The notes below the pieces were generated by a model. That model saw only the letters and a program-made list of their open reading frames with translations. It was not told the DNA's origin and made no database searches. A stretch of 64,000 nucleotides of DNA from CAVUOA01 sp963742955 (GTDB taxonomy: Bacteria; Bacteroidota; Ignavibacteria; Tepidaquicellales; OLB5), in NCBI GenBank assembly GCA_963742955.1, contig CAVUOA010000009.1:248001-312000 (forward strand). The letters run 5' to 3'. Both the position numbers and the translations under genes were made by a program. Positions 44,730 through 53,530 of the stretch are shown piece after piece (position 1 is the first letter of the stretch; each line of letters begins with the position of its first letter).

Positions 44730-45611
44730 TTAATCGTAGATGGATTTAGAAGCGGATTCGAGTGTGTTTTTCATTAACATTGCAATAGTCATGAGCCCAA
44801 CACCTCCGGGAACAGGTGTAATTTTAGATGCTTTAGGCAGGCATTCATCGAAATTTACATCACCGGTAATTCGTGAGCCGGATTTTTTGGTTTTATCTTC
44901 AATCCTGTTAATTCCTACATCGATAATTACACATCCTTCTTTAATCATATCACCTTTCAGAAAACCGGGTTTGCCTATTGCTGCAATAATTATATCGGTG
45001 TTCCTGGTAAAAAACGGAATATCATGTGTCCCGCTGTGGCAAACCGTAACGGTTGAATTGGCATTTTTATTTTTCTGCATTAACAATGCGGCTATTGGTT
45101 TGCCTACAATATTGCTTCTGCCGATTACAACAACATTTTTGCCTGAAGTTTCGACGTTATATCTTTTCATTAATTCCATTATACCGGCGGGAGTGCAGGG
45201 GATAAACGATTTTTCGCCAATCAGCAGTCTTCCCGCATTAACAGGGTGGAAGCCGTCAACGTCTTTTTTATAGTTAATTGCCTCAATTACTTTTGATTCA
45301 TTTATGTGTTTCGGAAGCGGAAGCTGAACAAGTATGCCGTGGATTTTGTCATCATTGTTAAAGTAACGGACTCTTTCCAAGATCAATTCTTCTGTCACAG
45401 TATCCGGGTATTTTTCTGTAACGGAATAGAACCCTAACTCTTCGCAAACTTTGCCTTTGTTTCTTACATATATTTCCGAAGCGGGGTCATTGCCTGCAAG
45501 TATTAAAGCCAGTCCCGGCTTAACAGCCATCTTTGAAGCAGCATCCTTAACTTCATCGATAATCTGTTTTGAAATTAATTTTCCGTCAATAATTTTATCA
45601 GAATTATCCAA
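44730..45611 (-). CDS. folD: Methylenetetrahydrofolate dehydrogenase / cyclohydrolase
   Basis: Bifunctional folate enzyme interconverting methylene-, methenyl- and formyl-tetrahydrofolate with NADP. Signatures are SEIYVRNKGKVCEELGF with the catalytic Lys, QLPLPKHINE, KDVDGFHPVNAGRL, VIGRSNIVGKP and PVPGGVGLMTIAML. Length of 293 residues is normal. It is the upstream member of folD-prmA-ppx on the minus strand with gaps of only a few bases; the folD-prmA link has no obvious shared pathway. Confidence 0.97.
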   Translation of the reverse strand: MDNSDKIIDGKLISKQIIDEVKDAASKMAVKPGLALILAGNDPASEIYVRNKGKVCEELGFYSVTEKYPDTVTEELILERVRYFNNDDKIHGILVQLPLPKHINESKVIEAINYKKDVDGFHPVNAGRLLIGEKSFIPCTPAGIMELMKRYNVETSGKNVVVIGRSNIVGKPIAALLMQKNKNANSTVTVCHSGTHDIPFFTRNTDIIIAAIGKPGFLKGDMIKEGCVIIDVGINRIEDKTKKSGSRITGDVNFDECLPKASKITPVPGGVGLMTIAMLMKNTLESASKSIYD

Positions 45612-45629
45612 TTTGTATAATTTTTTTAT

Positions 45630-47454
45630 TTACTGTTTCATATATTTATCCAGGAAATCACAAATCATTTCCCAGACTTTTATCTGGTTGGTAACTTTTG
45701 AAAATCCGTGTCCTTCATCATTCATTACAAAATATTCAACAGTCTTGTTCAGCGACTTTAATTTTTCCACTATCTGGTCAGATTCCGATTTGACAACCCT
45801 CGGGTCGTTTGCTCCCTGAATAATAAGCAGAGGACATTTAATATTATCAATAAAATTAATTGGGGAACGTTCTCTAAGGAGTTCTTTGTCACTCTCGGGG
45901 TCTCCAACCAGGGCGGTAGTAGCAGGTTTCCAGTGTTCGGGTATTGAATTAAGGAAAGTAAACAGGTTAGTCGGTCCGAAAATATCGACAGCGCATTTCC
46001 ATAAGTTCGGGCGCTTTTGTTGCGCAAGTGAGAGTCATAAATCCGCCAAAGCTGCCGCCTACTACAGCAACTTTGTTTTTATCAACATAACCGGTATTAA
46101 TAAGATAATCGAAACTTCCCAAAACATCTTTAAACTCAGCACCGCCCCAATCTTTGTAAATAAGCGTCTGGAACGTCTTGCCGTATCCAGTGCTTCCTCT
46201 GAAATTTGGAGCTATAACAATATAACCCCTGTTTGCCATCGTCTGCGAGTATTTATTAAATATAGTTCTTTCCTGCCATTCGGGTCCGCCGTGAGGCCAG
46301 ATGACCGCAGGGTTGGTTCCGTCTTTCTTCATCCATTTCGGTATATATAAATTCGCATTAATTCTTAACCCGTCGAAGCTTTCATACTGGATTTTCTTTG
46401 GTACGGTAAAATGAGATTTTGGAATGCCGCCAATCATTGAAAATGTTACCTGCCTGATTTTTTTCTTCTTAATATCATATACGAAAATATCATTAGGATT
46501 TGATGGGCCGTCATAAAGAAATACAACTTTTTTCTCATCTTTTGTTATTTCCAGGTCAAGACAGTTTCCTTCAGGAAGTTTCAAAGTTGAAGTCTTGCCC
46601 GATTTGAAATTTTTCATCTTAAATTTCGAGCTCCCGTTCTCGTTAACCAGATAAATCAAATACTTACCAGATTTGGATAAACGGAAATTTGTAATATCCC
46701 ATTTTTCTTTTACTAACCAATTAAATATTCCGCTTTTTATTTTGTAATAAGCCAGCCCGTCAAACTCTCTCTCGTAATCGGTAAGAAAATATATCGTACC
46801 GTTTTTCTTATCAAACGATGCATGCATATTCTTCATATTTCCATCATGCTCGGTAATATTGGTCAGGGTTTCTGTTTTTCTGTCATACAAAAGCAAATCG
46901 TGGTTTGAATTGCTGTAGAACCTGTTAAGTATAATGTATCTTTCGTCTTTGCTCCAGTCACTCGGAATTTCTATATTGGGGTTATCTGTTGTATAAATAC
47001 ATTCCTCTTTTTTTGTATTTAAGTCCAGTACATAGGTATCGAAAAATCTTTTATCCCGCACATTAGAAGTGTATAGTATTTTACTGCCCTTTGCGTTAAA
47101 ATCAATAAAATATACCTGAGAACCCTGATGGCGGGGAGTAAGGTATTCTGCTTCTCCTCCTTGATCGCTTATGAGGAATATTTGAAGGTTCTCATCGCCG
47201 TTGATATCCGATTGAAATATTATTTTGTTTTTCACCGGTGAATATTTCAATACTTTTACAGCATGGTCGTGTAATGTTACCTGTGAAGCCCACCCGCCTG
47301 TTATCGGCACTGTCCAAATGTTTGGAAGACCGTCAGTATTTGTAATATATGCAATTGTTTTAACGTCAGGAGAGACTGAAATTCCCAGAATTTGCCTTAT
47401 GGCATAGAATTGCTTTACTTTGTATTGCTTTCTTGTATTTTTGTCTTTTGTCAT
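45630..47454 (-). CDS. S9-family prolyl oligopeptidase-like peptidase, one frameshift
   Basis: A cytoplasmic S9 peptidase of about 607 residues: an N-terminal WD-like beta-propeller (SPDVKTIAYITNTDG, KILYTSNVRDKRFFD) and a C-terminal alpha/beta hydrolase. The catalytic Ser is in VVGGSFGGFM, Asp in IQGANDPRV and His in DEGHGFS. The frame breaks near 46005 in CTTATGG. One base less gives APELWKCAVDIFGPTNLF, and the frame then continues to a stop at 45630. The printed first frame therefore ends too early and lacks Asp and His. Likely acylaminoacyl-peptidase or dipeptidyl-peptidase type; the substrate is unknown. Confidence 0.88.
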
Positions 47455-47584
47455 GGCTTGGAAATTGATTTTTGGGTTAACAAAGATACGAATTTATCTC
47501 AATAAAGTTTAGATATTTAGCGCTTCACAATTGTTTCACCTAAAATAGTTTCTATTAAGAAAAATATTTCATAATTTAGCATTA

Positions 47585-48517
47585 ATGGCAGGGGGTAGAG
47601 CATATAATTACGGAAATTTTAAGGAAGAACTCTCAAAATTCCATTTGAGTGTAGATGCCGTTGGTGTAAATGAACGGGCATCTTCACTTGCCGGACGAAG
47701 TATTAAGAAAGAAAGCAAAATTCAGGCTATAAAAATGGCAGTTTCCATGATTGACCTGACTACTCTTGAAGGCAAAGATTCCCGTGGTAAAGTTCACGCA
47801 ATGTGCCGGAAAGCAATCATGCCGTTTGCAGGTGATAAATCCATTCCCTATGCTGCAGCAGTTTGCGTTTATCCCAGTCTTATAAAATTTGCTAAAGAAA
47901 TTGTGGCAGGTTCCGGCGTTAAGGTTGCCTCTGTTGCTTCTTCATTTCCTTCAGGGCAGTCACCCCTAAAAATAAGAGTTGAAGAAGTGAAAAAAGCAAT
48001 TTCACTCGGTGCCGATGAGGTTGATATGGTTATAAACAGGGGAGAGTTTCTTTCCGGTAATTATGAATATACATTTAAGGAGATACATGAAATCAAGCAG
48101 GCTTGCGGCGATATTCATTTAAAAGTGATTCTGGAAACAGGTGAGCTTGAAACGTATGATAATATCCGTAAAGCAAGCTTAATTGCAATGATGGCAGGAG
48201 CGGATTTTATTAAAACGTCAACGGGGAAAGTCCAGCCTGCAGCAACATTACCTGTATCACTTGTTATGCTGGAGGCAATTCGTGATTTTTATAATGAAAC
48301 AGGTATAATGGTTGGGATGAAAGCTGCGGGGGGAATAAGAAATACCAAAGAAGCAATATCTTATCTTGTGCTTGTTAAAGAAACTTTGGGTGATGTGTGG
48401 CTTACACCTGATTTATTCAGAATTGGCGCATCATCACTTCTAAATGATTTATTAATGCAGTACAGGAAACAGAAAAGCGGTATGTACCAGTCAGTAGTTT
48501 ATTTTTCTAATGATTAA
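47585..48517 (+). CDS. deoC: Deoxyribose-phosphate aldolase
   Basis: Class I aldolase that cleaves 2-deoxyribose 5-phosphate to glyceraldehyde 3-phosphate and acetaldehyde. The Schiff-base Lys is in ADFIKTSTGK, the proton-relay Lys in GMKAAGGI, and the Asp in DEVDMVINRG. Length is 310 residues, including a 40-residue N-terminal extension typical of the longer DeoC subgroup. Two aldehyde dehydrogenase genes lie downstream (50103 and 57742), and one of them could oxidise the acetaldehyde. Its stop overlaps the next start by eight bases. Confidence 0.95.
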   Translation: MAGGRAYNYGNFKEELSKFHLSVDAVGVNERASSLAGRSIKKESKIQAIKMAVSMIDLTTLEGKDSRGKVHAMCRKAIMPFAGDKSIPYAAAVCVYPSLIKFAKEIVAGSGVKVASVASSFPSGQSPLKIRVEEVKKAISLGADEVDMVINRGEFLSGNYEYTFKEIHEIKQACGDIHLKVILETGELETYDNIRKASLIAMMAGADFIKTSTGKVQPAATLPVSLVMLEAIRDFYNETGIMVGMKAAGGIRNTKEAISYLVLVKETLGDVWLTPDLFRIGASSLLNDLLMQYRKQKSGMYQSVVYFSND

Positions 48518-49277
48518 GATTGCAGCATTACCGTTACTATTATTTTTGTTTGTAGGATTTACGTATGCTCAGGTTGCAGATAGCTTGTACGACTTGGGGT
48601 TTAAATTTTATAATTCTAATGATAAAGAATCTGCTAAGAAATGTTTAATTGCTCTTATTGAAAGACCAATGAATTCAAAAGATTCCGATCAGAGATATAG
48701 TGTTTTAGGTTATGGTTATTATGTAAATTCATCTTACGATTTATTAAAAAGGATTTATTATGAAGAGGGAGATTATGCTGATGCATTGTTTTATAATGAA
48801 AAACAGTACAAGTTCAATTATGTAAGAGATATATTTGAGATGGAAATCTATAGAACTGCAAGAGATTCATTTTCAGCTGAATGTTATTATGCAATGAAAG
48901 ATTATAAGAATGCAATGGAAGTATCTTCCCGGTATATATTCTCTGACCGTATGTCATTTATTTTTGTAAATTCAACTGAAAATAGATTTGGCAAGCAAGC
49001 CTTCAGGGAAGAATTTATTGAGGAATTTGAAAAAATTCCTGAATGGACAATTGAATATGATTCAAGTGATAAAAAAAATGTAAAAAAGAAAATTAACGGA
49101 CCCCGGCCGGTAACTTTTAATATTTTTGGATATGAACTGCAAATATACTTGTTGAAAGAAGCTAAACAAATTGAAGATGATTTAAACGATAATAAAACTA
49201 CACTTACGACTGCCAATAACAGATTTAAAGATGAAATTAAGAAACAGCCGATTTACAAACTTATAATGGAAAACTGA
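48510..49277 (+). CDS. Secreted TPR-like protein of unknown function
   Basis: A 255-residue exported protein with signal peptide ending GFTYAQ. The first part (LYDLGFKFYNSNDKESAKKCL) has TPR-like helical hairpins, followed by further helices rich in Tyr, Glu and Lys. The second half has no recognisable pattern. It overlaps the end of deoC, so it is co-transcribed with it, but there is no evident functional link. I do not recognise a family. Confidence 0.65.
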   Translation: MIKIAALPLLLFLFVGFTYAQVADSLYDLGFKFYNSNDKESAKKCLIALIERPMNSKDSDQRYSVLGYGYYVNSSYDLLKRIYYEEGDYADALFYNEKQYKFNYVRDIFEMEIYRTARDSFSAECYYAMKDYKNAMEVSSRYIFSDRMSFIFVNSTENRFGKQAFREEFIEEFEKIPEWTIEYDSSDKKNVKKKINGPRPVTFNIFGYELQIYLLKEAKQIEDDLNDNKTTLTTANNRFKDEIKKQPIYKLIMEN

Positions 49278-49299
49278 ATAAGATTATAAAAACTTAGCG

Positions 49300-49518
49300 A
49301 TGACACAAAAACAAAAAATAGAAAGGAAAATTTCAAAGTTTCCCCCAAAATTATTGAAAAATTTAAATAACTACATAGATGGTTTGATAATCAAGCCCGC
49401 TAAAAGAAAGACAAAGAAGTCGAAAAAGTTTGATTTTGGCTGGGAAGGTGCTTTGAAGCATTTAAAAAACAAGTATACATCTGTTCAATTGCAAAAAGAA
49501 ATTAATAAACTAAGATGA
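49300..49518 (+). CDS. Antitoxin, DUF2281/VapB-like
   Basis: A 72-residue basic protein. The N-terminal part (QKIERKISKFPPKLLKNLNNYIDGL) is the DUF2281-like antitoxin helix pair. The C-terminal part (DFGWEGALKHLKNKYTSVQLQK) is the typical toxin-binding tail seen in VapB partners of this phylum. The stop codon overlaps the start of the PIN gene by four bases, the hallmark layout of a type II toxin-antitoxin pair. Confidence 0.85.
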   Translation: MTQKQKIERKISKFPPKLLKNLNNYIDGLIIKPAKRKTKKSKKFDFGWEGALKHLKNKYTSVQLQKEINKLR

Positions 49519-49898
49519 AGTATTTGTTAGATACAAATATTTTTCTGGAGATTCTTCTTAAGCAGGAAAAAGCTGAAGACCGCAAGACGTTTATCAATAA
49601 AAATGAAGGTGACATCTGTATTTCGGATTTCGCTTTGCATTCAATCGGTGTAATATTATTCAGGAATAATCTATTTGATGTTTTTAATCTATTTGTAAAA
49701 AATTTTATTTCACGAATTTACATTCTTACACTTGATAAAACCGGATACAATACTATTTCTAAATTATCAAATAAATACAAACTTGACTTCGACGATAGTT
49801 TCCAATTAACTGTCGCAAATGAATTTAATCTTTCGTTGATTACTCTTGATGCAGATTTTGCAAATTTGTCAAAAGAGTATAAAATTATTAACCTTTAA
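49515..49898 (+). CDS. vapC: PIN-domain toxin, VapC-like
   Basis: A 127-residue PIN-domain ribonuclease. The first strand motif YLLDTNIFLEILLKQ supplies the first acidic residue, FALHSIGVILF is the second region, and LDFDDSFQLTVANEF and LITLDADFANL supply the further acidic metal ligands. Such toxins cleave specific RNAs, often tRNAs, until VapB is resupplied. The antitoxin gene overlaps its start by four bases. All usual acidic positions appear present, so it is likely functional. Confidence 0.9.
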   Translation: MKYLLDTNIFLEILLKQEKAEDRKTFINKNEGDICISDFALHSIGVILFRNNLFDVFNLFVKNFISRIYILTLDKTGYNTISKLSNKYKLDFDDSFQLTVANEFNLSLITLDADFANLSKEYKIINL

Positions 49899-49908
49899 TA
49901 AAAAATCT

Positions 49909-50094
49909 ATGCCAGAATTACAAGAATACAAAGGAAACAAACTAATCTGCTTAAACCCGGGTTCTAAATTCCCGTTTTCATTCGGACTCGGAAAAGCAAA
50001 AATGATACTTGAAAATATTGATGCCATAAAAGCATTTGTCGAAAGCAACGGCGAAAGCGTTGGAGAAAGTAAGGAAACTAAGGAACCGTTTTAA
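49909..50094 (+). CDS. Small conserved hypothetical protein
   Basis: A 61-residue protein starting at ATG 49909 (MPELQEYKGNKLICL). A longer in-frame opening upstream lies in the PIN gene and is unlikely. It contains NPGSKFPFSFGLGKAKMIL and ends in a Glu/Ser-rich tail. Similar small proteins of unknown function occur in Ignavibacteria and Bacteroidota, often downstream of an unrelated gene. It lies ten bases after the toxin gene and eight before the aldehyde dehydrogenase, so it probably belongs to that transcript. Confidence 0.65.
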   Translation: MPELQEYKGNKLICLNPGSKFPFSFGLGKAKMILENIDAIKAFVESNGESVGESKETKEPF

Positions 50095-50102
50095 CGGTCA
50101 TA

Positions 50103-51605
50103 ATGCACCAGCTAAAATCTGAAATAAAAGCAAAAAGGCATAGTCCTAATGGAAAAACTATTGGCAGAGGATTGCCTGTTTGGGAGTATTCCAAATCTCC
50201 TGAATCAAAAGAGCATATCAATCTAAAAGACAGGTATAACCTTTTTATAAACGGCAAATGGGTTAAAACCGCGAAGTATTTCAGCACGATAAATCCGGCT
50301 ACTGAAGAAGTTATTGCTAAAGTCGCTTATGCTTCATCTGCAGATGTTAACAAAGCTGTAATGGCTGCAGAGAATGCTTACAATAAAGTATGGAGTAAGG
50401 TTCCTCCAAAAGAAAAAGCAAAATACATTTTCCGTATTGCAAGAATTATGCAGGAAAAAGCAAGAGAACTTGCTGTGATTGAATCGATGGACGGAGGCAA
50501 ACCGATTAAAGAATCTAAGGGACTTGATATTCCGCTTGCCATAGCTCATTTCTTTTATTACGCGGGCTGGGCTGATAAGCTGGATTATGTTAAAACATTA
50601 GCAGGTAAAAAACCGGAGTCAATTGGAGTTGTGGGTCAAATTATTCCCTGGAATTTCCCATTACTTATGGCAGCGTGGAAAATCGCGCCTGCTTTAGCCT
50701 GCGGTAACACAGTAGTAATAAAATCAGCTGAAACTACTCCATTAACACTATACAAGCTGGCTGAAATAATAGAAGAAGCCGGATTACCTGAAGGTGTTGT
50801 TAACATCTTAAGCGGCGATGGCGAAACAGGTTCATATATTGTTAATCATCCAAAGGTCAGGAAAATAGCTTTCACGGGGTCAACCGAAGTTGGCAAAATA
50901 ATAATGAAAGCCGTTGCCGGTACTGATAAAAAAGTAACTCTTGAACTCGGGGGTAAGGCTGCAAATATTATTTTTGATGATGCACCGATTGACCAGGCAG
51001 TGGAAGGAATAATTAACGGAATTTATTTCAACCAGGGGCATGTTTGCTGTGCAGGTTCAAGATTATTTGTTCAGGAAAGCATTGAAAATATAGTTATAAA
51101 AAAACTTAAAGCCAGAATCAATACATTGAGAGTAGACAACCCGTTGGATAAAAACACAGATGTGGGTGCAATCAACTCTAAAATGCAGCTTAATAAGATT
51201 ACAGAACTTGTTAAGTCAGGAATAAATGAAGGGTGTAAAATTTATCAGCAAAATTGTAAATTGCCTGAAAAAGGTTACTGGTTTAAACCTGCTTTTTTCA
51301 CTGATGTATCTCAATCAAACCGAATCGCTCAGGAAGAGATTTTTGGTCCCGTGCTCTCTATATTGACGTTCAGAACACCTAAAGAAGCTATAGAAAAGGC
51401 TAACAATACTCCGTACGGGTTATCAGCCGGTGTATGGACAGATAAAGGTTCAAAGATATTTAAAATCCTTCAGGAAATTAAATCCGGTGTTATTTGGTCA
51501 AATACATATAATAAGTTTAACCCTGCATCTCCGTTTGGGGGATATAAAGAAAGCGGTTTCGGAAGAGAAGGCGGGGTACACGGCTTATTGGAATATTTAA
51601 AATGA
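50103..51605 (+). CDS. NAD(P)-dependent aldehyde dehydrogenase
   Basis: A full-length 500-residue ALDH. Family parts are IPWNFPLLMAAWKIAPALACGNT, the cofactor motif FTGSTEVG, the general-base Glu in LELGGKAANI and the nucleophile Cys in NQGHVCCAGSRL (Cys315 or 316). LFINGKWVKTAKYFSTINPATEE is the usual N-terminal start. It is intact. Its likely partner is the truncated ALDH at 57742. Near deoC, it may oxidise the acetaldehyde formed from deoxyribose phosphate; this fits known deoC-ALDH-ALDH gene sets but is inference. Acetate would be the product. Confidence 0.92.
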   Translation: MHQLKSEIKAKRHSPNGKTIGRGLPVWEYSKSPESKEHINLKDRYNLFINGKWVKTAKYFSTINPATEEVIAKVAYASSADVNKAVMAAENAYNKVWSKVPPKEKAKYIFRIARIMQEKARELAVIESMDGGKPIKESKGLDIPLAIAHFFYYAGWADKLDYVKTLAGKKPESIGVVGQIIPWNFPLLMAAWKIAPALACGNTVVIKSAETTPLTLYKLAEIIEEAGLPEGVVNILSGDGETGSYIVNHPKVRKIAFTGSTEVGKIIMKAVAGTDKKVTLELGGKAANIIFDDAPIDQAVEGIINGIYFNQGHVCCAGSRLFVQESIENIVIKKLKARINTLRVDNPLDKNTDVGAINSKMQLNKITELVKSGINEGCKIYQQNCKLPEKGYWFKPAFFTDVSQSNRIAQEEIFGPVLSILTFRTPKEAIEKANNTPYGLSAGVWTDKGSKIFKILQEIKSGVIWSNTYNKFNPASPFGGYKESGFGREGGVHGLLEYLK

Positions 51606-51632
51606 AAATTTATAAAAATTAAAGAAGCTTAA

Positions 51633-53018
51633 ATGGCTATTAATCTTACTACCTTTTTACTCAGGTTCTTCAGTGCATTGCTTATAATTGCGGCATATGG
51701 ATTTATTGATTTTACAGCAGCCCAGCAAACACCTGAAGAAATATTCCAAAGCGGTAAAGATGCGCTTGAAAAGAAAAATTACCAGGATGCTGTAAACCAG
51801 TTCTCTGCTTATATAAAAATTAATGCCGATAGTGCGTTTGCTTATTTTGAAAGGGGAAATGCATATTTCGGATTGGATAATTTTAAATCAGCAAAAGACG
51901 ATTATACAAAGGCTGAAGACCTCAAGTATTACAATTCGGAACTATTTTTTAAGATTGGTGTGACAAATATAAAATTAAAGGATTATTCGGATGCTATTAC
52001 CGGTCTGAAAAAAGCTGTTGAGATTGACCCTAATTATCTTGAAGCTGCCAGCACACTTGCCGATTTGTACCTGACTCTTGGCGAGTATTCATATTCAGAA
52101 GATTATTTTAACCTTGTGGTTGACCTTAACCCGAACAGCGAGGATAGTTATGCTAAGCTTGGTAAAATAAATCTTCATTTGAAGCATTATAACGAAGCGG
52201 TTGATGATTTTAATAAAGCTATAGAAATGAACGCACAAAACTATGAATACTATTATGGCTTAGGAATAGCGTATTATTATTTGAATGATACTGCAAGGGC
52301 TTTGAGCTCTCTTTCTAAAAGTATAGACATGAATCCCGGGTTTGCTGTTCCTTATTTTTACAGGGCTGAGATTTTTTCATGGCAGAACTTGTATGATGAA
52401 GCAAATAAAGATTTCAGTAAAGCTTCCGAAATAGGACATTCTGAACTTAGTGATGCCATAGTACACAGGGAAAGAGGAATTGTTTATTTAAAACAAAAAA
52501 ATTATGAGCTTGCTTTAAAGGACTTTGATTTTGCTATAAATCTTAATCCTAAAGACACCATTTCTTATGTGTACAGGGGCATTGTATATCAAAATACAGA
52601 AAACGATACAGCAGCTATAAGTGACCTCAAGAAGTCATTAGAGCTGGATTCTAATATTGCTTTACCAAATCTGTATATTGGTATCATATATCAAAAACTT
52701 GGAAAGTATGATGACGCATTAATTTTACTTAAAAGAGCTGTGAAACTTAATCCCCAGGATACTCTTGCACTATCAAGCCTCGGCAATGTGTTATTTAATC
52801 TTCAAAAATATACTGATGCTATAAATTATTATGATAAAGCTATTAAGGTAAATCCTAATTACAAGCAAATATATTTAAACAGGGGCAGCGCGTATTATAA
52901 TCTCGGATTTTACAGGCAGGCAGTATCCGACTGGGAAAACGCAATAAAATATGACCCGAGTATATATAATGATATAAAGTTTTTACTTAACGATGCAAAA
53001 AGTAAATCAGGAAGTTAA
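51633..53018 (+). CDS. Secreted tetratricopeptide repeat protein
   Basis: A 461-residue exported protein (signal peptide ending FTAAQQ) with about 12 TPR units of 34 residues from residue 35 to the end. Examples are AYFERGNAYFGLDNFKSAKD, YYGLGIAYYYLNDTARAL and YVYRGIVYQNTENDTAAI. Such arrays act as protein-binding scaffolds, here probably in the periplasm or at the surface. It starts 28 bases after the aldehyde dehydrogenase and may share its transcript; the partner protein is unknown. Confidence 0.92.
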   Translation: MAINLTTFLLRFFSALLIIAAYGFIDFTAAQQTPEEIFQSGKDALEKKNYQDAVNQFSAYIKINADSAFAYFERGNAYFGLDNFKSAKDDYTKAEDLKYYNSELFFKIGVTNIKLKDYSDAITGLKKAVEIDPNYLEAASTLADLYLTLGEYSYSEDYFNLVVDLNPNSEDSYAKLGKINLHLKHYNEAVDDFNKAIEMNAQNYEYYYGLGIAYYYLNDTARALSSLSKSIDMNPGFAVPYFYRAEIFSWQNLYDEANKDFSKASEIGHSELSDAIVHRERGIVYLKQKNYELALKDFDFAINLNPKDTISYVYRGIVYQNTENDTAAISDLKKSLELDSNIALPNLYIGIIYQKLGKYDDALILLKRAVKLNPQDTLALSSLGNVLFNLQKYTDAINYYDKAIKVNPNYKQIYLNRGSAYYNLGFYRQAVSDWENAIKYDPSIYNDIKFLLNDAKSKSGS

Positions 53019-53034
53019 TTGAAAAAATAAAATT

Positions 53035-53364
53035 ATGGACCACAATTTAATTACAACTGCATTTAATATTGACGGGTACAGGGTAAAACAGAATCTCGGA
53101 GTAGTAAGAGGTATTGTAGTCCGTTCCAGGTCGGTATTTGGTACTATCGGAGCTTCTCTTCAGACTCTTGTTGGAGGCAATATAACATTATTTACAGAGC
53201 TTTGTGAAAAGACCAGAAACGATTCATTTGAACTTATGGTAAAACATGCCGAAGAACTTGGGGCAAATGCAGTCTTAGGATTCAGGTATGACGCCAATGA
53301 GGTTATGTCAGGTGTTACTGAGGTTCTTGCTTACGGAACAGCCGTAATACTGGAAAAAGTGTAA
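53035..53364 (+). CDS. YbjQ/UPF0145 family protein
   Basis: A 109-residue cytoplasmic protein of the YbjQ (DUF74, heavy-metal-binding-like) family. Recognisable are IDGYRVKQNLGVVRGIVVRS, GGNITLFTELCEKTR and the GANAVLGFRYD motif near the end. The family forms pentamers and has no settled function. It lies 16 bases after the TPR gene. Confidence 0.9.
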   Translation: MDHNLITTAFNIDGYRVKQNLGVVRGIVVRSRSVFGTIGASLQTLVGGNITLFTELCEKTRNDSFELMVKHAEELGANAVLGFRYDANEVMSGVTEVLAYGTAVILEKV

Positions 53365-53530
53365 TATTTACCCTATATCCTCTATTTAACCTTTCAATTT
53401 TCAGTTACTTTGATTAGTTTAGCCGCTCGCGGGTAATTAGGATTGAGCATCCTCTTTGCCTGGCAATTCCCCGAATCGACGTTGTTTGTAGGAATCAATT
53501 CGTGAATTTCTCATTTTGCCTGTATTTTAA

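Noticed and set aside
43928..46350. Plus-strand open frames over prmA, folD and the S9 peptidase
   Set aside because: All lie opposite well-supported minus-strand genes and translate to low-complexity, leucine/serine-rich text without family features.
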